Shown one piece after another: positions 13,285-23,790 of a stretch of DNA of 64,000 nucleotides. Position numbers and translations under genes: made by a program. This DNA comes from Druceiella hillmani. Its lineage: Eukaryota > Arthropoda > Insecta > Lepidoptera > Hepialidae. The first letter of the stretch is position 1, and each line of letters begins with the position of its first letter. The stretch lies in contig JAYKKI010000005.1 of assembly GCA_039881145.1 (NCBI GenBank), forward strand, positions 27,297,001-27,361,000. Direction: 5' to 3'. A model generated the notes under the pieces. That model was not told the DNA's origin. It did not search any database and saw only the letters and a program-made list of their open reading frames with translations.

Positions 13285-13760
13285 CTAGAAAAAATATATC
13301 AGTATAAAATTATTTAGTTAATTAAATCTACATGCATATTACGTTGCGGGTAATGGCCACTTGCGAGCAATGCCACTCTTATTACCCACAACTACACTTA
13401 TGAGAAAAAAGTTAAAAATAAAAAAAATGTTTAAATTGCTATCGCAATCTAAGTTGAACATCACTATTTTGAACATTTGACTAAATGTAAAAGTCTTGAT
13501 TCGATGTGGTAAGAAATTCGACACTTAACTTATATTTTACTTCGACGGAAATTTTCATTGGTGAGGTGTAAAAAAATGCCGTTATCACTCAGAAACGTGA
13601 ACGGTTGCTGGCGTGAGACTTCGAAATTGTGGCGGGGGCTACAGAGTGCAGCCGGGAGGTCGTTTATGCGACGCTCGCATGTATAGTATTTTAGATGTAT
13701 AGGGGACCACTATTGCTCGCTGACTTCCATTACCCGTTTCTCCCCTATCTATGTTTTATA

Positions 13761-15303
13761 ATGGTTGTTATTAGGTCCCATTCAACACACATTTAGGGTT
13801 CTTATGGAAATTAATCTTTTTGTTTCGAAGGTGTCTTGCTGGTTAGTTAGGAAATCTCATTACTAATAAAGATTTCATGTCTCTGTATTGTAAAAACAAT
13901 GATATCTAAAAATATATGTAAATGACGAGTAACGTATGTACTTTGATTATTGCTTTTATCTCATTAATATTATTAAGTTTTTATACATTTCAATAAAGTA
14001 TAATACTCAAATGGAAATATATTGATAACATTTTCATAATAATTAGCGGATTTCTTTATTCCTAACCCAACCCTGTTAGAGGAAACTTTAAATGGACCTA
14101 AAAGCAAGGTTAAAGCATTATCGAAACTGTTATTGTATATTTTATTTTTGCTAGCAAAAAAGGTTTATTTAATTGAGAAGATGTGACTTTGAGAGATCAA
14201 TAATTAATAGCCAAAAAATAACATTTGCAATTTCAAACCCCGCTAAAAAGGCAATTTATAGACACAGCAGTGCTTCTTTTGGTCGTAATGTGATTTATGC
14301 AGTGAACGACAAACTGTTTGGAATCTGCCGGAACTATAGTGAGAGACATTAGTGAAAATGGAATTTTCATGATTGGAGTACGAAATGATTTCACACTGCG
14401 TGTAATTTGTTCACGAAGACGTTTTTACATAAAAAAACATTCTGATAACTTGCCGAATCTTGATTTCACATCGAAAGAAATTAAAGAAAATAAAACTTCG
14501 ATGTATCTATGTAAGTCATTTTTTTTTGTTTTTTGGAACTTTTTGGTGATTTGTAAAAGTTTCTGAGGTTATACTTAATCCCAATTTTGATATAATATAT
14601 TTTACTAAAATTTTGTGTGATATGCTAAATTCCTTATTTCCACATCTTGATAATTGTATGTATTAATTTAAAAAAAAATATGGTTTCATTACTGTCATTA
14701 AAAAGTTGTAATAAAGTACAAAACAAATAGAAAATTTTAATTAATTTATAATTTTTGTGCTTTGAAATAGACTTTAAAACACCAGAAAATTTCAAGCTAA
14801 TGCGTATTCTATCTGGTTTAAGCGTACGCCTTTGTTGATATCATAAAAGTTGCTACACAAGCGGTGCTAAAACAAGCTCAAACAGTAAGCCAATATTATT
14901 ATGAGTCAGATTTATTCCTTTATACACTCTCTTTATGGCCTCTAGTATACTAAAAGGTTAACATGAAAAACTGGAGATGGAAATGTTTAATAAAAATGTA
15001 AACAAACGTAAACTAACGTAAACTAAACAGACAAATCTTAAATATTTTCATAAGAAATTAATTTTAACAAATGATATTGTAATTGCAATCAATAAATTTA
15101 TTTTAAATAACATACATCAGGCAAAGTAGGTTCGTAATATATTTAATATATAAACATATTACAGCGAAATCTGTTCTGGGCGTAAGGTATTAACTGTTTT
15201 GTTTGCGTGCTCAAAATATCTAGTCAGTAAACGCGCGATTCGCTCTGTTGACTCTCCAGAAAAAAGGCTTAGGACATAATATTTCAATTATTGCCGTCTG
15301 CAC
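13761..15303. other. Noncoding DNA with one candidate exon
   Basis: Apart from the open frame at 14318-14513, described separately, nothing recognisable is present. Confidence 0.4.
14318..14513 (+). other. Open frame ending at a GTAAGT donor, possible exon or relic
   Basis: The frame reads SAGTIVRDISENG, then RRRFYIKKHSDNLPNLDF and KENKTSMYLC, and runs into CTAT|GTAAGT, a perfect splice-donor consensus at about 14511. A TTTATGCAG acceptor-like site lies near 14302, but the frame meets TGA directly after it. The FYI...LPNL spacing faintly recalls the segment of MutS-family (MSH4-type) proteins that reads RGFYI...LP. That is a weak, by-eye resemblance. There is no start codon and no neighbouring exon that I could confirm. 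Confidence 0.2.
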
Positions 15304-15331
15304 AAATATTATTTGTTTGCAAATAATATTT
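15304..15331. repeat. Perfect 12-bp hairpin
   Basis: AAATATTATTTG (15304-15315) pairs exactly with CAAATAATATTT (15320-15331) around TTTG. AT-rich and small; function unknown. Confidence 0.7.
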
Positions 15332-15879
15332 ACAATATATTTATACTCTTGAGACGAAAGGTCGTCTTTGTATAGAAATATTTTATTTTTCATAACATCA
15401 CAAAATCGTTTATTTGCTACCATTTCCAAATATGTACGACAAAATAGGTTTATTCAAACCTATAAGTATGAACTTCGTTCATATATGCATCCTAAAATAA
15501 TTTTAAAATCGAATTAGATTTGGACGAATAAGAATTTAAAAAAAATTGAAAGTGAAAATAATGGAGGTGTTTTATTCTAGTCTTGAATGCTTCACTTCGG
15601 TCTATTGTTTTGTGTGTAATCGTGTGACCGGCGGAAATTCCTTGTAGATTTTTTTACCGAACCTAGTTTGGTTTAGTGTTTCTATCACACAGGTCGAGTA
15701 CACTGGGTACATTTTTTTTAAACACATATTTTTTTAGTATTTTTACTTTAAATATAGTAAATATTAGTTGGTAAAACATGTAGTTACTGGAGTCTGTTAA
15801 ATCAAAAACGTACCAGTCGATTCACATGGTTTAAAAAACCTTATTCTTTTGAATATTTTGTACTAGGATTACTTATTTC
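15332..15879. other. AT-rich noncoding DNA
   Basis: Nothing recognised. Confidence 0.5.
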
Positions 15880-16110
15880 AGGGTTCCATGAACTTATAGG
15901 GCTCATAGTACCCTAAAAATTCATGGTAAACCTCATGACTTCACAATGTCCGGCTGTCCGTCTGTCACATCCGCACAGTTTCTTCAGTTTTGAACCTACG
16001 TATATGAAATTGTGTACGAGTAAGTAGATGTATTGTATGGAAATCTCCATTGATACGTAGCAAAATATTATTTTTTTAAATGTTATTCCCCATAATTTCA
16101 AAGTGGGGTG
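15880..16110 (+). repeat. LINE/SINE-tail-like relic
   Basis: GGGTTCCATGAAC, then CCGGCTGTCCGTCTGTCACA followed by a CAGTTTCTTCAG block, resembles the GTCTGTCTGTC-bearing tails common in old insect repeats. It is similar in layout to Rep-A but too diverged to assign. Confidence 0.4.
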
Positions 16111-16299
16111 AAAATTAGATAGGATGTCATTAGATAGGTTTTTGAGACAAAACTGATGTTTTATTGACCTTATTTCATTTTTAAGCTTAGTGTTCTCGAA
16201 ATAATAAAATGTGTAGTGTGTCACACTTTTCTTCAAAATTTTCAATTAAAAAGAAAATTTAGGATAGATTAAAACAATATCCATACATATAATAAAACT

Positions 16300-16518
16300 A
16301 GAATATATTTGGCGTTAATTTTGTAGAAATTAATTATTCACAATTAAATGAAACTTCGTGATGTAGTATTATTTCTACTTTCTTTAAGTTCTTTACCACG
16401 ACCTAGGTTCGTTGTATTACAACATCTTCAGGTGGGCAATTAGCGAAGAATATTTTTTGTGGTATAGAACTTAAAGAAATTAGAAATAATACTACATCAT
16501 GTAGTTTTATTAATAGTG
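16300..16518 (-). mobile_element. HF3: two-armed hammerhead fold-back element
   Basis: The left arm runs from GAATATATTTGGCG through the complete hammerhead region in minus orientation (stem I 16396-16399 and 16431-16434 side, core around 16424-16430). The right arm (16454-16518) is an inverted, shortened copy. One A of the core GAAA is missing, reading GAACC. TATAATAAAACT occurs at 16288-16299 and 16519-16530, a 12-bp target duplication immediately bracketing the element. It has the same architecture as HF5, with the conserved end at the left. Confidence 0.85.
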
Positions 16519-16554
16519 TATAATAAAACTGTAATTGGCCTATTTCCACTTTGA

Positions 16555-16912
16555 AGATGTTTGCGAGAAATATTTAGGGGCACATAATAAACGTAATAGA
16601 GCACAAAAATAAAGTTTTTGAAAATGTGTCTTCATGTATCTCTGTTTGTTCCATTGAACACGCATCACATAAAATACTGACTCAATTAAAAGGTGTTTTT
16701 AAAAACACAGGGGCAGACATGGAATAATATCTATTTTTATAACTGGTCGAAATCGGGTCGCTCCATAAGAAGAAATGCAAATTTAATATGTTTTAAAATT
16801 AGTTTAAATGCATTAATACAACACAACAAAGAAGTACCCAGCTACACAACGTATAGTAATTACAAAAATGTATAGTTTTTATATATTAATAGATGGCGAT
16901 ACATGTATTTTA
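16555..16912 (-). repeat. Dispersed repeat family Rep-C, copy 1
   Basis: On the minus strand it matches 46935-47290 over most of its length: CGCCATCT, CTATACATTT-TGTAATTAC, GTAGC, TGTGATGCGTGTTCAA / CGTGATGCGTGTTCAA, and GCCCCTAAATA. This is an old interspersed element with an insect-LINE-like tail. No ORF survives. Confidence 0.65.
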
Positions 16913-18152
16913 AATGGCGCAATGAAATTTTCCACCAGGATATGTATTAGCAAAATAGTAAAATGTGGAGCGGGGCTACGTGCTTGAAAAAGCAACACGA
17001 ATTTGGACAGATGCATGAGGGAAGGACGTCGTTGTCAGTTAACGGCTGCACATTAAATGTTTCGCTGTTGTACGTATTTTTTGTAAGCTTACTTTGTTTC
17101 CTCAATTTCTTTAAATAGTTAAATATATTGTAAATATTAGTAATTTAATTATTTTGATAGGCTTAGTATAAGGTTTACATTTGAATATTACTTACTTTAT
17201 TGTATATATATGTTTATATATAATAAAACTCTAGAGTTTAAGTTATTTACAAAAAATGGTTTAGGGGAAAGACTGGAAATAAGTTTTGGCAAATTGTCGT
17301 TTCAATACAAACTGCACTTTCTTTAAATATTTCCCTTTTATAACTATATATATTTTATTATGTTTATTAATCTTATAGTTGACTTAATAACATTTTCCAA
17401 AGATACACACGAAGTCGCGGGAATGGCTAGTACGTAATATTAATTATATTTAGGATTCCGTACTTATCTATTTTAAAAGGTATCGACAAATATATAATTT
17501 TATAATAAGCGTGTTCTGGCATACCCTTTGCGGATTTTTTTATATGATTTTGATCGGTGGCTTATTTTAAACAAACAAGGTTTCGTTCCTTTTTCGAGAA
17601 ACTATAAGATTTGACGATGTCCATTTATTCCAAACTCCTCGTGTATATTCAGAACCCGAGTATCTCTTATACCTAACTATCTCTTAACCCTGTTATCGCT
17701 TATACCCAACTATACTTCATTCCATTTCAAAAGAGAATGTGTGTAAATAAACTAATTTAAGAGCTAAAATATGGGTGGCCCAAATATAAATTCAATGTGT
17801 ATAACTATTCATAAAATTTACTGTATTTCACGTATAATATTATTCAACCATAGTGTTACAAACACTATATTAACTTAATAAACTGTTAAGTTAAATAATG
17901 TTATAAATATCAATATTACACGGATATTTTACTAAGAATTGTAAAACAATGTTTTTCTTAGGCGAAGCTTAAGCTAGGCAGAAAAAATAAATGAGACAAA
18001 ATATTCATGATATAAAATAAATATACTTATATGTATACACTGTATCTATTTCAAAGTTAACAAATGTATCTATTTTCAAAGTTAATGTAAATGTTACTTA
18101 CATTAGAAAAATTTTAATGTTAATATTCGGCATTTTGGCAATATATTATACA

Positions 18153-18155
<3 letters not shown>
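16913..18155. other. AT-rich noncoding DNA with a tail motif
   Basis: At 17406-17432 CACGAAGTCGCGGGAATGGC followed by TAGTA matches the common insect retroelement terminus of the form CGAAGTCGCGG...GCTAGT. Similar motifs occur at 31499-31527 and, inverted, at 46222-46258. No other feature seen. Confidence 0.4.

Positions 18156-18214
<59 letters not shown>
18156..18214. repeat. (TA)n microsatellite
   Basis: About 58 bp of uninterrupted TA repeat. Confidence 0.97.
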
Positions 18215-18394
18215 TAATAATTTCCAATAAAATTAATTAAACATTGTTTATACAATGCAACATCAAATGAATCCATATTATATTACTAACGTGAATACAA
18301 AAAAAGGTTTACAATTTCCGAACTGTAATTTTGATTTGCTTACAAATATTCTCTTTTAAAATGGAATCCAGTATAGTATATCAGTCTAGTTCTG

Positions 18395-18460
18395 CTCAAC
18401 GAATGGCCGGAAATTGAACCCGGGTACCCGCGGTGCGCCACACCATCAAATGTCATATCT
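18395..18460 (-). repeat. tRNA-like fragment, possible SINE relic
   Basis: The minus strand reads GTGGCGCACC, then GGGTTCAATTTCCGG. These resemble an A box and a B box, but lie too close together for an intact tRNA or SINE promoter. The patch is GC-rich in an AT-rich setting. It could be a deleted tRNA-derived SINE. Confidence 0.3.
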
Positions 18461-20050
18461 TGTGATCAACCACAGTGACGAAATCTAGCTGTCACATTGA
18501 AGTTCATAATGTGATGGTACATATTACTTCACTTAAACATGAATATAATAATTATTTTCATACTTCAAATTACATGCCTGTAGAAATATCAAGTTGAAGT
18601 CTAAATATTTGTATTGTCACGTCCTTTTGATAAAAGTTTTTAAAGAATATTTTGATAAATTATGAAGCAAATGGCAACATAAGGAATAGCCCGTAAAATT
18701 AAAGACATTTAAATGGAAAAAGAAAGTAAATATAGCTGGAAAAATACAGCTGAAGGAAAATATAACTGAAGATATGAAAGACGCTTGCCTATCACCTTAT
18801 CGCAAACAGCCGTAGCTATTCGATTTTATAGCTACTAAACGCGTTAAGCTCGAACGGACGTTACATTGGCTGGAGACAACGTACAATTACTACGTGACCT
18901 ATATCTCCTAAATGAGACCTTGTTTTACACATTTTATATTAATGAAAAGGTCCTTCTCCCTAAGTTCTGATGTAGTTTATGTGCATCGGTGACAAATGAA
19001 TATGAATAAATAAACGGAAGTAATAATTGTGATATAGAAATTATAGGAATTTCATGTCTTGGAATAATTGGCATGCGAAAATTTGTAGATTCGATATTCA
19101 ATAAAGGGATGTAAAAAAGTAACCACAAAAAACCACTGAGAACTTTACTATTTTGGTGCGTCCTACAGTAATATTACGTCTTCGAGAAAAATATTTTAAA
19201 TATAAGTAAAATTGCCACAGTAAACATTTTTTTTCTAAGTGTACAATAATAAAGTAGATAAAACATTTTCTTCACAAATTGAAAAAGGCCTAATTATATT
19301 ATTAGTAATAGCGAGAGCTTAAAATTAAAACTGTCTGTTGATGAATGTGCTCATTTTGCACTGCTAAAGTCGCCTATCACAATTAGATCTTTGGATGTAT
19401 CACTGCATACAAAGGTTCCAAGAGTGTAGGAATGTGTCTGCATATGCTTGTAGCAGTAAACTTAAAGTGATGATTTGTATTTTCTCGCCACTGGATCAGG
19501 TAAAGAAATTGTATAAATAAAAATGATGCGTCGATACAGCCATGGGACGTCGATAAAGAAGCCTGTGTATGTATTTAGAATCTTTGGTACAAATTTTACA
19601 CAATTAGCTTATTGATGCGGCTCATAAACAATGACGCCTTAATCAACTATAATTTGCTGTTTAATAATGATATGAGTTTCCTTTATAAAAAAAAAGGAAA
19701 ATGTAAAAGGAAAATATATTTTTTTTTCAGTTTGATCAAATTCCGCATTATTGTTATATTGAATTACAAGAACCTGCTGCGCTGTGATTGCAACTGTGTG
19801 GATGATATACTGGAACAAAACATTAATAGACGATTGCAGCTTTTATCCTTGTGATACTCTTTTAATGAACTTTAATTTACCATCGAATTTTCAAATCGTT
19901 AAAATTACTTATTGCGTTTACGATTATTATAATTGTACGCGTTTTATTTATATGTTTTAAAATGAAATCTATCACAATTTTTTCTCCTTGTATAGCATAT
20001 TTCACAAAAATAGTTTAAGAACTATTATTGAAGTTTAAGAACTATATTAC
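18461..20050. other. AT-rich noncoding DNA
   Basis: No gene recognised. A more complex, GC-balanced patch at 18785-18905 stands out and could be a conserved regulatory block, but nothing in it is diagnostic. Confidence 0.4.
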
Positions 20051-20092
20051 TTATAGAAATATTTATGTCTCGAAACATAAATATTTCTATAA
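20051..20092. repeat. Perfect 18-bp hairpin
   Basis: TTATAGAAATATTTATGT (20051-20068) is exactly complementary to 20075-20092 with the loop CTCGAA. Function unknown. Confidence 0.85.
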
Positions 20093-20680
20093 GATAAAAT
20101 ATAGTCAGTCTCTTCATTTCGTAGAAATTAACTTGAGCGTAATTAATTCAATTGTAATTCAAATTAATTAATACAAACGTCATGTGTTCGTAGCGTGTTG
20201 TTATTCTGCATAAATTTTTGGTTAATAATACATGGACGTTGTGTATATAGCGTCAAATAATATTGAGCTAAGTTAGGTAAATTTACCATTGGGTGAACAT
20301 TATGGAGAATTGTAATCATTTACTAAACGAGGTCAAAATGGAAATGCCAAAGGTATGTCTATTGAAATAGTCCAAGAGTTGACCGTAAAAAGTGGAACTG
20401 ATACATAGGTTAAAACCTTTTTCAAGTGTTATTATACACAAAGACACTGAAAAAATAATGGTCTGGTGCCTGGGAGGAAGTTAATGAGTAACTTATCCTA
20501 TTGCAATTCTATTGGACATATGAAATTTGATTTGTTTATGATTTTAACCTGTAACACAATGGCTATTACGACAAAATTTAATGAAACGCCAAAATATATT
20601 TTCGTATAACTTTTGAACATTCCGTTTTGATGGTAGGAGCTGTACTTTTCTTTATGTATTATTTAAGTAAAAAAAATTCT
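20093..20680. other. AT-rich noncoding DNA
   Basis: Nothing recognised. Confidence 0.5.
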
Positions 20681-21070
20681 TCAACGTCGCATTCTTAATT
20701 TCTGAAGGTCGTGCCCATCCTGAAAAGTCCTGGTGACTTCGTTTATAAGTTTTTCCCATTCAGACAGAATAGATGTGGTTGGCAGGCCTGTGAACGTCAC
20801 CTGGTAATTCCATTGGGTAGGAAATCTACCGCGGGGTCCTTTGCCATTGACTTTTCCGATAACCATTAGCTTTTCTAAGTTATCTGGTTCCCTGCGTGCT
20901 ATGTGACCAAAGTAATTGAGGGTTCTTTGATAGCAGATGGTAGACAGCGTGATTTTGATTCCGTGTTGTTTTCGGAACGATACGTTCGTTCTTCTGGCCG
21001 TCCAAGGTAAGCGCAGCATTCATCTCCAACATCTTGAATGCTTCTATCTTCTTGCGGTTCATCAATTAAC
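20681..21070 (-). pseudogene. LINE reverse-transcriptase C-terminal fragment
   Basis: Minus-strand peptides include LPWTARRTNVSF, GHIARREPDNLEKL, GKVNGKGPRGRFPTQW and a terminal RMRR. These are the post-RT tail of the insect LINEs often annotated endonuclease-reverse transcriptase (typical forms: LRIPWTARRTN, FGHI-RR-..-LEKL..GKV.G.R.RGR..TRW). About 110 codons are open, and the IEAF preceding block is in another frame, so at least one frameshift is present. RT catalytic motifs are missing. The A/T-rich stretch beyond 20680 may be the 3' tail. It is a 5'-truncated dead copy; clade not assigned. Confidence 0.85.
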
Positions 21071-22834
21071 TCGACTTTACTATCGCGCTGAATTGCTTTG
21101 TTACCTGATTTAATTGTCGGCTGTACTGAAGTATTGGGAATAAAATTTAAGAGTAATGATTTTTCCTCATTTCGGTACTCCATAGTGAGGTAATGTTTAG
21201 GGGTATTATTGGAATAAAGTATATATTAGTATATTTATGAAAACAACTTATTTAGGTGCATTCGATTAGAGGTAAATTTTATATAATAATGAAAAAAAAA
21301 TTAAATTATTTTCATATATTCAGCAATAGATGATCCCGGCATTACTGATTCCTGTCCTACTTTGTGATGTAACCTGCAGCTCGTAAATCATAGCTACGTA
21401 CATTAATAAATATGTCGAATTTTAGTTTATATTTAACTGGCAGTACTGTAAATTTGAAAAGATAGATAATATGCTTTGTAATATCTAGTTTTATTATGGA
21501 AAAAAATATTATAAAATTATTAGCTTGCTATTAACATCAAAAAGTTTGAATAGGAATATAAGAAATTTCTGGATTTAGATTCCCTTCTTTTTAAATGTGA
21601 ACAATTCGGCCCTCATGAAAAAGCATAATAATCGTGACATTTCAATTTGTATCGCGAGTCGCAAATTTCAAAGCACAAAATGTAGCTCAGGAGATGAAAG
21701 CAGTTTCGTGAATAGGCAATTGGTAATATGTAGTCGTTCGATATTAAAGCTAGCGAACGAAGACCGAGCGTCAAGTCTGCCATTTCAGTAATACTTATTT
21801 CTTTTTTTGTAAAGATTTTTCCTTTACCGTATTCTATACAACTTCATTCGTTTTTTTAGTTTTTTTTTTATTTTCACTGAAACAGAGATTCGCTTAGTGT
21901 TGATATTTCTTAAGTTCTACTCTTTCAACAAAAAGTTTTTATTATGGACGTACACAATTCCAAGTTCTTTTAAATTAATTTCGAATTATCTCACTTTTTT
22001 TTCATAGTTTCTCCTTAATACTTTTTTCAAAATATTAATAATAATTATTTTTATAAAATTACACGTATTTTCGTATATAATCATAATAGTTTTTTCCTAC
22101 ATGCTGGCCAAATTCACTAACGAGTCTGCATTTTTATACTACAATTTATGGTTGATTGCACTATAATTCGGAACAAGGGTGTATTGTTATGTTATAGGCG
22201 ATAATGGTCGTAAATAAGACAGAAAAGAACTATTTGTTGCATTACAAACAACAAATTTACGTCATTTAAGATAAGGTTTGTCCTGTTTTTCTACATAATC
22301 GCCGATTTTATGTTTCTATAAATAAAAGCATAACCTGCTCGATTTATTACCACCAGTAGACCTGAATAGGAACACATCTCTTAAACGGTAAACGTACAAC
22401 ATGGAATGAAGTGCAATGAACGTGAATCGCGAGCAGATTGACTCCAGTGTAATGAGAGGTGATACCCATAATATACCTTTGCAGTCCTATTAAAAACAGC
22501 GGGTTTATTATAATATACGTCATGTACATAGTGTAGTTTTATTTTCGCTAGTGAAAAAAATTTAAGGTTAGTAATAAGCCGTAGTTGAATGTCAAGTACA
22601 GGATGCTGTTAAATTGGTGAGGCAAATTGGCTACTATGGGTTTCTGAACACAAAATAAGAACGACGATTACCATGGATAACTTTCTTTGCATTTTATTTC
22701 ATCACAGAGGTACACTATTTCAAACGTTAACGCGAGGGTTAAAGGAACGTGGTGACCCTTAGTCGGCTGTGAATATTAAGCTTTACGATTATTATTTCGC
22801 CGGGAGGAGATGGGTTATACTAGCAAGTCATGTC
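21071..22834. other. AT-rich noncoding DNA
   Basis: No gene recognised beyond the LINE tail. Confidence 0.45.
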
Positions 22835-22952
22835 CGTATGCATCACATACGGTCAGGACTCTCAGTCGGACTTACCGTTAATGAGAAACAAAAATACCTG
22901 TTTAACTATTGGTAAGGCAGACAGACTGTCCTGGCCGTGTGTGGTGCATATG
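22835..22952 (+). ncRNA. Long stem-loop, microRNA-precursor-like
   Basis: Bases 22835-22859 pair with 22928-22952 over 25 consecutive positions, four of them G-U and none mismatched. The stem continues inward with about 12 further pairs broken by single mismatches, and GTTAA (22877-22881) can pair with TTAAC near the terminal loop. The whole is about 118 nt, a length and bulge pattern compatible with an arthropod pri-miRNA hairpin. Neither arm matches an insect miRNA that I know. Alternatives are a diverged inverted duplication or a MITE. Both strands would fold, so strand is a guess. Confidence 0.4.
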
Positions 22953-23569
22953 AGCGTCAGTGTTTTCTATAAGTTTCTATTTTCATGGAGGTTCTGTTTA
23001 TGTAACGGGATGTTTAAATGTCCATTGAACAATAAATTATTTCTGAGTGACGTAGGCTCAACTAAAAAAGTGTTATACATTTTTTCATATCAAATTATCG
23101 ACAGGAATTAGAATCCTTGCTAACTATTTTATCAACAATCTATAAAGTATGCCGCATCGAAAAATATTTATACCTCAAAAATTTGTGTATCCAATTATAT
23201 TTATTACTCTACTTACAGTGCTAACGAAAAATTCATGAACAAGTAACGTGTTTTACTATTTCAGAGTTACTACTTCAATCAAAGATAGATTTGCATATAT
23301 TGACTATACGTATATATATGACTATACGTGAATGTAAAGTTGATTAATACCATGAACAATGCTACGATGACAGTAACTTTGTAGTTGTTGATGTCGTAAT
23401 TTATATATCTATTGGTTGCCTTGACGCGACTTTGTTAGCTTGGAATGTGGTATATGAAAAGTTATTAGGATTTTTTGTCTTTTTTTCATTTTTTTCTCTC
23501 AGAACTCTATGACTATAGTGTTTACAAAAAACGCTAATAAATTTCGTTGGCAGTACTAATATCGTAATA
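22953..23569. other. AT-rich noncoding DNA
   Basis: Nothing recognised except a local TGACTATACGT repeat near 23300. Confidence 0.45.
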
Positions 23570-23790
23570 TTTGCCAAGTGAGGGTGTTTTTTATATCCGT
23601 AATATCCTGATAAAAGTATGCTGTATATTGCTCGAGGGTATAAACTATTGCCATACCAAATTTCATCAAAATCTATGCAGTAGATTTCGCGTACTTGAAG
23701 AACAAATTAACACACTGACAGACAGATAGAAATTTTAAAAACAGGCTTTCTGGCTTCTACTCTCATTATATATGCTAAATAAATCACTCT
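23570..23790 (+). repeat. LINE/SINE-tail relic
   Basis: CATACCAAATTTCATCAAAA and CTGACAGACAGATAG, followed by TATATGCTAA, is the usual order at the 3' end of many insect LINE/SINE repeats. No coding part is left. Confidence 0.55.

Larger units (their letters stand above)
10961..13760 (-). mobile_element. Decayed pogo/Tigger-like DNA transposon
   Basis: Bounded by imperfect terminal inverted repeats. TATAAAACA and AGCAATGGAGGTCCC at the left (10963-11013) match, on the opposite strand, sequence at about 13703-13759. The span of about 2.8 kb suits a Tigger-type element. It encloses a minus-strand transposase pseudogene (11721-13284). A further copy of the terminal motif, GGGTAATGG then GCGAGCAAT, lies internally at 13348-13371 in opposite orientation to the right end. 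The family inserts at TA, but exact termini are too diverged to fix. HF2 is inserted at 12313. A (TAA)n run and an AAATTAAAT-rich stretch lie in its left part. Confidence 0.7.

Noticed and set aside
18395..18460. Intact tRNA gene on the minus strand
   Set aside because: The A-like and B-like boxes are too close together and no cloverleaf can be drawn.
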